This document shows positions 1 to 11,600 of a DNA stretch of 64,000 nt, piece after piece. How positions within the stretch are numbered: the stretch's first letter is position 1; the number at the start of each line of letters is the position of its first letter. A program made the translations under genes and the position numbers. The notes under the pieces were generated by a model. It was not told where the DNA came from, did no database searches, and was given only the letters and a program-made list of their open reading frames with translations. Source of the stretch: Patiria pectinifera (lineage: Eukaryota > Echinodermata > Asteroidea > Valvatida > Asterinidae); NCBI GenBank assembly GCA_029964075.1, contig CM057136.1, positions 15,302,381 through 15,366,380 on the forward strand, read 5' to 3'.

Positions 1-2685
1 AATAAATATGCATGCATGTACCGCAGATTCATTAATGCAAGACTTAAAAGATGAAGATTCAAATTTCATTTTTATTTATGCATAATACGTACATTTACCA
101 CACATGTCACTTCAATTAACGCTAATTGAGTTCTCATAATTAGGCCTCTGTGTGTAATATTGATGGGTTGACTTTCAATGCAGTTGTACATGTACATGTA
201 TGGTAAATTGAAACAAGCACATGCATCTAGACCAAATGAAAATTCCTGTGTTCACTGCTGTAATTCATATATATGTTCTCCAAACTATTTGTCACAAACT
301 GAATATTGTTCGCCTGTTTATCATCAATCTGCCTGAAAATAACTGATCTGCTTTTAAAATCAATTTTTGACACTGATTATCTGACAGACAATAATATTTC
401 CGCTAACTAGTTCATATTGTCTGAGGCTTTTTCACATTAACTATTATGCCATTTTAAGCTTCATTTACTTGACATGTGCATGTATCCTCAGTATTTCCCC
501 CAAAACTCTTTAAAATGCTTAGCAATTCATTCCAGATGACCGTTTATATTTCTTGTCTGCAATCTAATGCCTTTTATAATTCTCAAAGCACTTATTTTTT
601 AATATGAATGTTGCAGTACATGTATCACTGTCTGGGGAGAGTTGTGTGATGGATGCATGGGCATCTTTCAGACAGATCAAGAGGTAAAATGATGGGGCTC
701 AGAAGGGGGAAGTCTGCAAGTCTCCGCCTGCTCTATAGATATACATGTAGCTAGGGCCCTTAGTCAGGAAAATCTGCCTCCAGAATTTGGTCATCGGTAA
801 TTAATATTTAAAGAGGGATTACCATTTAGGTTACGTTGGGAAGGTTGCAATTAGGCTTGGACTATATATTTCAATATACGTGTAATATGAAATCTCAGCT
901 TTAAAGCTGATTTCAGCTTTTTTGGTTTTGGATCTTCAGCTTTTTTTCAGCTTTTTCCCTCACTTGCTGTGTACAAAAGTATAGGAGATCTCCAAAATTC
1001 ATTTTTTTAAACACCTTTTCCAGCTGTGTTCAGCTATTTTTATCAGTGGTCACTCACACCCCTGATGATGACAATTGATACCAAGCAATACTGCATGACG
1101 TTGTTAAATTACCGAAATACCAAGAAACTTGGTATACAATTTCAGTACAACAATATTCTCTCTAAAATGTGGCCAAATGTGTGTCAAAGACCTTGAAAGG
1201 TCCACGGTGTCGGACACATGTACATTTTTTACAATCCAACAGGGTGCTTACTATAAGTTACATGTAATCACGTAGAGGATTTTAATTCTGACAAAATGCA
1301 ACTGTTAGTAATACTGCAATGATTTTAAAAAGAAATTATTCGTCCACCTTTTTTGCTGTAGTAGAAATCAGCTTGAAACACCATGGTGTTGGAGGTATTG
1401 ATATTTTTGTGTACTTGTTAATTAATGTTTAAATTAAAGGCAACAGCTGAACTGTTGAACAATGTTAGAAATTTCTTCCATTTCAATTAAGTGCAGATAA
1501 TAAGCTTCAAAATGGCATACACATTTCATTGTTGGTATGATGTATTTGGATTCTTTTAGTTTTGGCATTGAGGCTTATAATTCAATGGAATTGCCCTGAA
1601 TTATTCCCATTGTTTACCTATAAAAGACAGGGGTTTAAGTGCAATGTACTCTAATCAAAGAGAAAGTTCGTCAAGCTTTCAAAAGGCTTGATGTTTACCT
1701 TACAGAAAGTGAGAATAAATATCAATGTAGGTGTTTGCCGTACCTGTGAAAGTGTGTATATAGGCTACTATGTACAAAGTACTTTTTTTTTTAAAATGTA
1801 CACTTTGTGTTTTGTGTATTGGATTTCCAGTTATAAAATTTAGGGTAAGTGTGATCCGAGATTAATAGTGAATTTAAATGAGGGTTTGCAATTGTGACGA
1901 TATCGATGATGGGGACTATATTGTCAATAATAATCATAGTGGCTAATTTTGAAATGAGTTATACATGTACCTGTGCATAAACATTTTCAGACATTAGTCT
2001 GAAATCAAGCTCCTTGAATCTGAGAGAAAAGACATTATCACTATGGAAAACAAAATGCATCTAGGTCTTTATTCCAATTTTCATACTTTTGTTTTAATTG
2101 ACAATATCATCCCTGGTAATAGTGTTGTTTATGGGCTTGATGTACTATCAGTGTCAAGAAATGTAATCTTAGCACTTAAACTCACCTGGAGCATCTTGCA
2201 AAGCTTGTGTTGCATCTTCAGCTACATGTACATGTAGTTGACATCTCGTCATGCAACTGGCATCCAGTGGCTGCTCACATTTTAACTTGTGTTTTTGTTA
2301 CCAGAAAGAATTTTAAAAAAAAGAGGTCTGTGTGTCTGTCTCAGGACAGATCTGGGGGCTTTGCCGCGGATTTTGAATGAACTTATTGTTATACTTTAAA
2401 ACCAAAGTGACAATGATGTGAAAAATCAGAAAAGAAGTACTTGGATGAATGTTCTTGTTTGTTCCCAGACGTATTGCAAAGATGTGAATCATGTACAAAA
2501 TCTATGGGCTTTGGGATAGAACAAAAAGAATAGGAAGAAGAAAGAATGAATCAGAACAAAAACAAAGGCTTTCGTTGCAAAGATTGCGAAAAAGCCAAAC
2601 ACATTAGAACATAAACAATGCCTTGTCCCTAGATTGCGAAAAAAGCCAATGATGTTTTCTCCCTTCTTGTTTTTTTCTTTTTTAG
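1..2685. other. Noncoding DNA upstream of the first recognised RUFY exon
   Basis: I see no convincing exon here. The sequence is AT-rich with scattered TACATGTA palindromes, for example near 187-200 and 2224-2237. The acceptor at 2684-2685 that opens the first recognised RUFY exon implies an upstream exon, so much of this stretch may be a 5' intron. A short direct repeat (core AGATTGCGAAAA) occurs near 2580 and 2632. The few short open frames have no recognisable protein content. Confidence 0.5.
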
Positions 2686-5600
2686 ACAGTGTCATGAAGA
2701 ATCCCATGCTAATAGAGCGAAGCAATTTACTCAATGTGGCCAAACTCTGCATCAAGAACCTCATCGAGTCGGCATTGGCTGATGCGAGGACCTTAGATGA
2801 TGAGCACTTTCCTCTGCAGCAGTTCTTCGTCGTCATGGAGCACATTCTCAGCCATGGATTAAAATGTAAGCATATACGGGTGGGCTCACTGAGATTTTCA
2901 ACGTGGGAAGGGAATTGAAAATGGCAGCTTTAGACCAGGTCTAGGGAAGGGGACTTTTCTGAGAGGATGGTGGAGGTTTGAGTTAGTCTGTGTGCAGAGA
3001 CCAGAAAGCACAGATTGTACTATGCTTAACACAATATGTTGATGAGTGTTCTAACGTTATGCTTAACACAATGTGGCATGGGTGGTTGGAGCGTAAAGTG
3101 CCGCCCGGGTTCGATTCCTGGCTCAGACCGTATGTGAATAGAGTTGCTTGTTGATTCTCTCCTGTGCCACGAGGGTTTTTCTCTGGGCTGTCTGGTTTTG
3201 CGGGAGTCCCTCCACGACAATCAACACTTTTGCTCTCTGGCTGTGCTCCGTGGTCAGACATTGGATGTATGGCGGCAGTCTAAGGCGCCTTTACATGCTT
3301 TTGGCTCGACCACGTTATACTTGCGTCCTTTGCATTTCAGCTTCTCAGCTTAGAGCATATGATTAGCCCCCAAATTATTATTAAGGTGAACAAATTTTAG
3401 TCATTAATACAATTTTGACCTAATGACATATCAAGCCTGGGTTTTTATTATGAGAAAGTGAATAATTCAGCCGTTTTCTTGTCCGTCTTAGTTAAAATTG
3501 TTATCTCTTCCTGTTTTCCTTGTCAGCCAAAAAGACCTTCCTTGACAAGAAGAAGTCATTTTGGGGTGCTCTGGAAAGCCTAGAAAAGACCATGTCGGAA
3601 GCGGAAGAAATTACCGACAGTGTCCGGAACTTGCCAGGAATCAAGTGAGTTGATGATGTTTGTCATTTCTCAATGATTGATACTCAATACAGCATAATGT
3701 GTCATTAAACTATGCAGCTGCATTGGATTTGGCAACAGGATGTTCAAATTTGCTAATATGATAATCAAATGTGATATTTAACTAAGTGTTGTATATATAT
3801 ATCCTTGATATTTAATAGAACTACAGAAAAAAAAACATCTTTGATTATGAGAATTTTTTCGTAATACATGTACATGCAATAAGTTTGAGTAGGGGTAGAC
3901 AGCATATGTGATGCGATCAAGCTAAATGAGTCGTTTGTCGGGAACTTTCATTTGGAGATTCAGGCCAAAATAGGGCCACTTCATCACAACACTTCATCAC
4001 ATCTCTTGGTGTCTTGACTAATTTTCGAACTAAAGATGGTATCAGCATGCAGTTATCAGTAATGCTGATATTGTGCTCTTTTCAAAACTGTAAAAAAAAA
4101 AGTGACCAGGGTCGACAAATGACTCATTTAGCTTGATCGCATCACATATATTCGGAGCGTGCAGTATGGCATAGGTTATGGGTATGTGTATTAGGTTTTT
4201 AGTCTGAAAGTAACATACAGGGGGAGTCAAAAAAAGCAAAACCCAAATTTCGGGACTATTGCTTTAGTGAAGTTATGCATGTCGCACTTTCAAAATCTAG
4301 GATATGAAAGCCCAACTCATAAGCTTTCTTTTAGTATAAGAATCATTCAAATCACTCATGTACTTTTCAAGTTACAGAATTTTAAACACAATCACCGTTT
4401 TAAAGTTCTGTCCACTGATCACAAAAAAGGTGTGCGTTCTTTCAGCAAAATGAAAACAATTCACACACAGTTTTTGTTTTGCTGAAAGAACACTTAACAC
4501 TTGTGTTTAAAATCCCGTAACTTGAAAAGTACATGAGTGATTTGACTGATTCTTGTACTAAAAGAAAGCTTATGAATTGGGCTTTCATATCCTAGATTTT
4601 GAAAGTGCTACCGTCAGAGCTTCACTAAAATAATGGTTCCGACATTTGGATTTTTTTTTTTTTTACTCACCCTGTATTACAAGTCATGAAATCCAAATTA
4701 CGCCTGCTCCCTTAGGCTTAAGCAATTTAAGCAATGTCAAAACAACATTTATGGTTGCCACTGGATTGTGTTTCATGTGTTACAAATGCAACCTGATCTC
4801 TAGTGCAAAGATTGTAAAAAACAAGTGTTTGGTTTCCAGGTGTCATGCACGCAGGGGATGTGGTTCACATTTCGTGATATTGGATCATTGCGATTTCATT
4901 ACAAGTAACTTGAGAAACGCTACACTGTTAACAATAAAATGTGACACCGGCTGGATTTAATGTTTGTTCGTAGGGTAACATGACCATGTACAAATACATG
5001 TTTGGTGTTAAAGTTACAGGACATTTTGCAATTTTTTTTCTTCATTTTTGTGAGTTTAGTTACGTGTACTTTATACTGTATTTCCATGATGAAATTTCCA
5101 CTTAACTGCATTTGAGCCCAAATTTATTTTCATTGTTGAGAAATATTAAAGTTTAGAGCTAATGTAACTTGACTAGTTCCCCCAGTGAATGGAAAACTTT
5201 AAAAAAAAAAAAAAATTGGAGATGAAAGGAATATCTGAAATACATGTAGTGACTTCTGTTTATAAAAACTTCCAAGTTGGAAAAATGCATGAAGTTGTTT
5301 TGATTTGATTATTTTTTTATTTTTTGCAGAACCAGTCTTGGGCGGGGTCGAGCTTGGCTCAGGTTAGCTCTCATGCAGAAGAATCTTGCCGACTACTTCA
5401 AGGCTCTTTTAGAAAGAAAAGATGTATTAAGGTGGGGCATGTTTAAAGTTTATCGATATGGCCATGCTGACCCACATATACTGCATTCAGAACCAATTAT
5501 AATGAAGCTGTTTTTTCTCTGAGTGACACCTGACTGCTTTTTCCCAGGTTTGTAAAATTGTGACTTTGGATGCTACATACCGGTACATTATTATGGCCTC

Positions 5601-8600
5601 TGACTAGTGCCCCCCAAATAAATATGTTGACAAAATTAATTCGGAAGCTGTTATCATAGGGCTAGATAACACAGTTACATGTAGTAGAGCACTGGTGGCA
5701 GGATGATCTGGAGGTTTACTCATATACCCCTCATCACAGCAGTCAGTATTTTGTACAGTACATGTATTCACTTCCTAGTTCCCCTCAAACAAATACATCA
5801 ATTAATAAATTGGGAGGCTATCATCATAGGGCTAGATATGTGCAGCTCAGTTACAAGTTGAAGAGCACTGGCACAGTGTTCTTGAAGTTTACTACTATAC
5901 CCCTCATCATAGCGGTCAGTATTTGGCACTATATTCCTTCCCTGGTGAGTGGAATGGTCCCCGGTGCTTTGCTACTAGAGAAAAAAAGCATGGCGTGTTT
6001 GAGGTTTACTACTATACCCCTCACCATAGCAGTCAATATTTCGTACACTATTCTCTCCCTAGTGAGTGGTATGAGCCTGGTTCTGTACAGGAAAAAACAG
6101 GGTGTTAGTTTGTACTACTATACCCCTCATCATAGCAGTCAATATTTTGTACACTATTCCCTCCCTAGTGAGTGGTACGAGCCTGGTGCTGTACAGGAAA
6201 AAACATGGTGTTGTTTACTACTATACCCCTCATCATAGCAGTCAATATTTCGTACACTATTCCCTCCCTAGTGAGTGGTGCCAGCCTGGTTCTGTACAGG
6301 AAAAAACAGGGTGTTGGTTTGTACTACTATATCCCTCATCATAGCAGTCAATATTTTGTACACTATTCCCTCCCTAGTGAGTGGTACGAGCCTGGTGCTG
6401 TACAGGAAAAAACACTGTGTTGTTTACTACTATACTGTAGAGGAAGAAACACTGTGGTGTTTACTACTATACCCCTCATCAAAGCAGTCAATATTTTGTA
6501 CACTATTCCCTACCCAGTGAGTGGTACGAGCCTGGTGCTTTGCTACTAGAGGAAGAAGCAGCTGTCATAGCAGGCTTACTGGTGGGTCTGAACGTCATTG
6601 ACTGTAACCTGTGCCTGAAGGGGGATGATTTAGACTCCGCCCCCTCCGTCATTGACTTCAGTATGTACTTGAAAGATGGCAACTATCTGGAAAAGCCACA
6701 AGAAAGCTCCAGGTAAGTACATGTACCCCGGTACACAAATATAGCATGATTTGAGGGGAAGTAGTGGGAATTAGGGCCTACTGGTCCGTCCGTGCAGGTC
6801 AGCTCGACTACCTCCCGACACGAAGCGGAGGAGGTAGTCAAGCTGGACGCATATCATTTTTACTTCCCAGGCTCGCGGCGGAATCAGCCAGTGACGTGCA
6901 CCAATTTGATCATAAATATTTATGAGGTATAGTAATAGAAAATATCACATTTGTCTCGAAACAAAATGCCAACATTTGTTTCTCACAATTGGTAATGTGC
7001 GGCGGAATCGGCCAATGACGTGCTCCAATTTGATCATGAATATTCATGAGGTGTAGCAATAGAAAATATCACATTTGTCTCAAAACAAAATGCCAACATT
7101 TGTTTCTCACATTTGTAATGGGCCTGGAACAACTACTGAACACAGTTTACTGAAAAAAAATTGTGTTAGGCTTCAGGGTTTTTCAAGGTGTGAACAATTT
7201 TGTGGTATTGCTTAAAAATAATTATTTTTATGAATTATTTTAAACTTCATTTTTATTTCATCAGTGGTGAGTTGTCAGAAGTCAACTTGACAGCAGTGCT
7301 GGATCAGAAGAACTATCTGGAGGAGCACAACCGTCACCTTGCCTCCCAAGTCAGTGTCCTGCAAGCAAAGATCAAAACCCTGGAACAGGCGAGCAATCAA
7401 ACCAAAGAAGAGGTACGAAAAACCGAGTTTAAACTGAAGCCAATTTCACAAGACGTTATTCAATTTTATACAATGCCTGATCAATAGATCCTCATCTAAT
7501 TGGTGGATCGTTGATCACGTGTCATGGAATTGACCTATCGCGGTAGAATCGCGTTAGAATCGCATCAATGCAGCTTGTGAAATATTGTCCAATTACATGA
7601 CATACAAATGGACGCGGGACGCGCAAAATCTGAGACAAAGTTAGTGTACAAAAACTCCATAGGGTTGTCTAAGGGGTGTGGCTAACTCCCAAATAGCGAT
7701 AGGTCAATTGTTCGTCCCATCCAACGACCAGCTACAGCGCAGAAATAAAAGTTCCAGTCCATGGTAAATAGAAGTTCCATTGCTCGGTCACTCGATTTGT
7801 GGCTCTGACCAATCAGATGACAAGGATTTATTCAGGTGTTTCACGTAAAACAATACTGAATGTTTCACATTTGTGCAATGAAAAGAATAATTTCATTCGG
7901 CGACAGATGCAATGTTCCATTCCACGAGGCGAATGGAACATTCCATCTGTCGCCTCATGAAATTATTCTTACCATTGCACTCATAAACAGCCAATATTTG
8001 TAAACTGTGACTCAGCTTGTACAATATTTTAGGCTCAGTAAATAATGAGAGAATCCTTTTCAATCTTCTGTCTAGCTGGCCGTAGCAAACAACAACATCC
8101 TGTCCATCCAAGCTGAAAACGATAGACTAACTGTGGAAAATAACGCCATGAAGAATGAAGTCCAGCGAAAGTTGCAGGTAATATGGGAAGCGTTGATAGA
8201 CTTTAGAATGTTTGTGGTCCGAGGCTTATGATCATATCAACTTATTGTCTAATGTACATTAACCCTTTCCTTACCATGGGCGACTTTTGTCGACAAGAAG
8301 TAGCCCCCTGCTGGTTCCCATGGGCGACTTTAGTCGACTAGGAAACCACACACAAAACACCCTCAACACAGATATATTCACTACTTTTCAGAACGGCGGC
8401 ATGTTGATATGTTTGGCCGCCCATACATCAACTATATACCAGCTGAAAGAGTGTTTTCGGATCTTTCTATTGGTGTGGTTTATTCATAGTGTTACCATAC
8501 AAAAACAATGAGAAAAGTGCTTCAGAAGTATCCACCCACAATTTGAGGTATGGAGTGCCATTTTGTCATGTGGTGAAATGGCTTGCAGTTTGATAATTGG

Positions 8601-11600
8601 GACCAGATGAACAAAAAGGCAAAACTTTCTTATATTTCCACGTATGGACTTCATTTTTACATCACATAAAAGAGTAAGGTTCAAGGAACAAACTTTACAC
8701 ACAACATTTATGATTTTAATCACTCCTTGGCAATGAAAATCTGGGTTGAAAAAAGTTAGTTTTTGACTTGTGCTCATTTTGTTCACGCTCTAGTGCTTTC
8801 CGCATGACTGAGCAAACAATTTGGTCCTTGGGAGAGCTTAGTCAATAAACAATGTGGGCATGAAAGGGTTAATATTGTTTTCCCCCATAAAGATGGTGAG
8901 GGCAGACATGGACGTGGAGAGAGAAACCTACAACACATCAAGGATTGGTCTGAATGAGTTATACGGTGAGGCGAAGGATAAACTACTGCAGGAGGCTCAA
9001 GTCAGACAGGTAAACAAACGTAAATCATATCATTTGAGTCATCAGAATCAGTATTGCTATCCTGAATATACTGAATATTCAAATATTGATCATCAATCGG
9101 ATATTAGGAAATCTTTTTGCCAGTTTGAATATTTAAAAAAAAAATACACACTTGCACACACGACTGTGATGTTGATTTAATTGGAAAGTTGCAGCGCTTT
9201 ATTGTCAGATACCACTTTTTTGGGTGGCTTGTTGTTCCCATCCTTTTAGCAGGCTAAAACTTTTGAACTACCCCAGCATAATATGCATATTACTACTCGG
9301 AACCAATCAGGACGTGGAAATGGAATGCTTTTGATAATTGATCTTTCATGTACATGTAAATTGATATTCAAGTCATGAATATGCACGTTGTTACTTTGAA
9401 CCAATCAGGACATTGAGCAGGAGCTGAAGTTGCAACTGAGCTTGAAGTCGGAGATGGAGATGGCCATGAGGCTACTAGAGAAGGACATCCACGAGAAACA
9501 AGACACTGTCGTCTCACTACGCAAACAGCTCGAGGACATCAAGACCATTAACATAGACCTCTACAACAGGCTACAGGTACTTGTACAAAGTTTAAAGCTG
9601 TATGGGCTCTGTGCACAAGTGCTCCCTCAACGGTAACAAAAGGAGAGTTGGGGAGACCACTGGGATAGACATTTGAACGCATTGCCGAAGACGCCCGACG
9701 CGCATGCGAAGATCCTTGCTTTGTGCACATTCAGAACACAATTAGCCGTGCATAATTTGTGTTATACGCGCGAGGACAAGTACGCGCACGCGGTCTGTCT
9801 CACCCATGGGCCTTTCGAACCGCCCTCTCTCGTTCGTGCACGGAGCCCATAGAAGTTATTCCTATGACGTTTATTCCTGCTGGTCTAATGTATCCTGACA
9901 CTTGACCTCGATTATTCGCAGTCAACGGAAGGTTCTCTTCAGCACAAGGCGGATCTTGTCGGCAAGCTTGAGGAGAAGACGGAGCAAATGGGAGTGACCA
10001 TCACCCAGATGGAGGAAAGGTCAGTATAGCGCCCTCTCTAGTCTTGCAGTCACTAGGGAAATCAGTTGGCAAACAGCCAGATTGGCAGTAGATAGTGTCA
10101 TGTGACATACTCATCAGGGTCCATTGTTTAAACACACGGCATGAACATAGCTATTGTCTTCAGGTAGGTCAAAGATATTTCCCATCCACGAGCACAAATT
10201 TGTATTTGCCAAATAATGGTTTATCACAGATTCCTGTTGTGTTTTGTTGAACTTTATATCTTGTGCTGTATTGCATGCTTGTTCCATTGATCAGTATTAA
10301 GTCTATTAATTTTTCAATTGAAATATCAATTTTATGAAATTATAAAATACTTGGTCATAGTCTATCCCTTACCGTTATTCAATAATACACACCATCATCC
10401 AAACTATCTTCATGTGCCTTGCATCCGTGCCTGCTGAAAACATCCCATCTTTTCTTTAAATATCTCACTTTTTGGTTTTATTTTTATTTTTTTTCCCTCC
10501 TATCCATTCTGTGCCCCCTTGTAAATCGTGTGGCTGTTGGTGTCCGTGACTTGCTTGCTCTCGTCCCGTTTGTTGTGGTCACATGACCCCGCATGCTCCC
10601 CACAGACTGAAGAAGGCTGAAAAAGAGCGGCAGGCCGCCGTGGAAACCTCCAGAAAGTTGGGACAGCAAATAGCGGAGAGAGACGCCAAGCGGTAAGCCT
10701 CTGACACCCTATATGTGTATGTGTACCGCAAGAAGCAATGCTGCATCATCAGAACCCTCCCAAGTGGCCGTTTCATGTCTAAATAATCAACCTTAACATT
10801 TATGATTTATATTTGTTTAATTTACACAATCAAATCTTAACTTTGATAAACTGACCATGTTGGACAGTGTTTTGACTCACAGGATTCATAGCGCTTGTGT
10901 TCTTGGGCAAGACACTTTAGTATGATTTTCATTTCGATATCCTCTATCTCCAGTGCTGCGCTGGAGACAGACCTTAAGATCGAGCGGGAGTGGCGGTCCT
11001 CCCTCCAGAAGGATCTAGGTAAAGAGAAGGAGCTAGTACTCCAGCTGCAGAAGCAGATTCAAGACGCCAGGAAACTCCAAGAAGAACTTGCCGAAGTGAC
11101 CAGCAAACATGAGAGGCTGAGGGAGGAATGTACAGGGCAGGAGCAGGCGCTGATTGAGATGGGGGACAAACTCAGCGAGTAAGTCTGGGGAAGGGGGAGG
11201 AGGTTTGGTAGGGGGAGGAGGTGGGGTAGAAGAGCGGGGAGTGGGTTAGGGGGACTTGCCAGGGTGACAAGTAAGCAGCCGTTTTGCTTGATGAGAAAGT
11301 CCGGAGAACTTTTTTGAAAGAAAACGTTATTGCATTCCACTGTATTTTATTTTAAGATCAAGGTTGAAAATGGAGAGCATGCAGGAAACAGTACAGTCCC
11401 TGGACAAGAGGGTGTGGGCCGATGACAAGGAGATAACTACCTGCATGCAGTGTGAGAAAGCATTCTCCGTCGCGAGGAGAAAGGTAAATTTCTTCAGAAT
11501 TTGTAATTTCATCAATTTTTGGAAAGAGTTTCAACAATTTTAACATTGTTAGGAAATAAAGTATTTAAAGGGACTATACATCATTTGCTTTTGCTGTAAT

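Noticed and set aside
5888..6517. CRISPR array
   Set aside because: Units are over 100 bp with near-identical whole units and no unique spacers, in animal DNA; it is a minisatellite.
5762..6549. Overlapping plus-strand frames with repeated [19 protein letters not shown] peptides
   Set aside because: They are translations of the intronic tandem array; only the segment from 6518 is exonic, in the RUFY frame.
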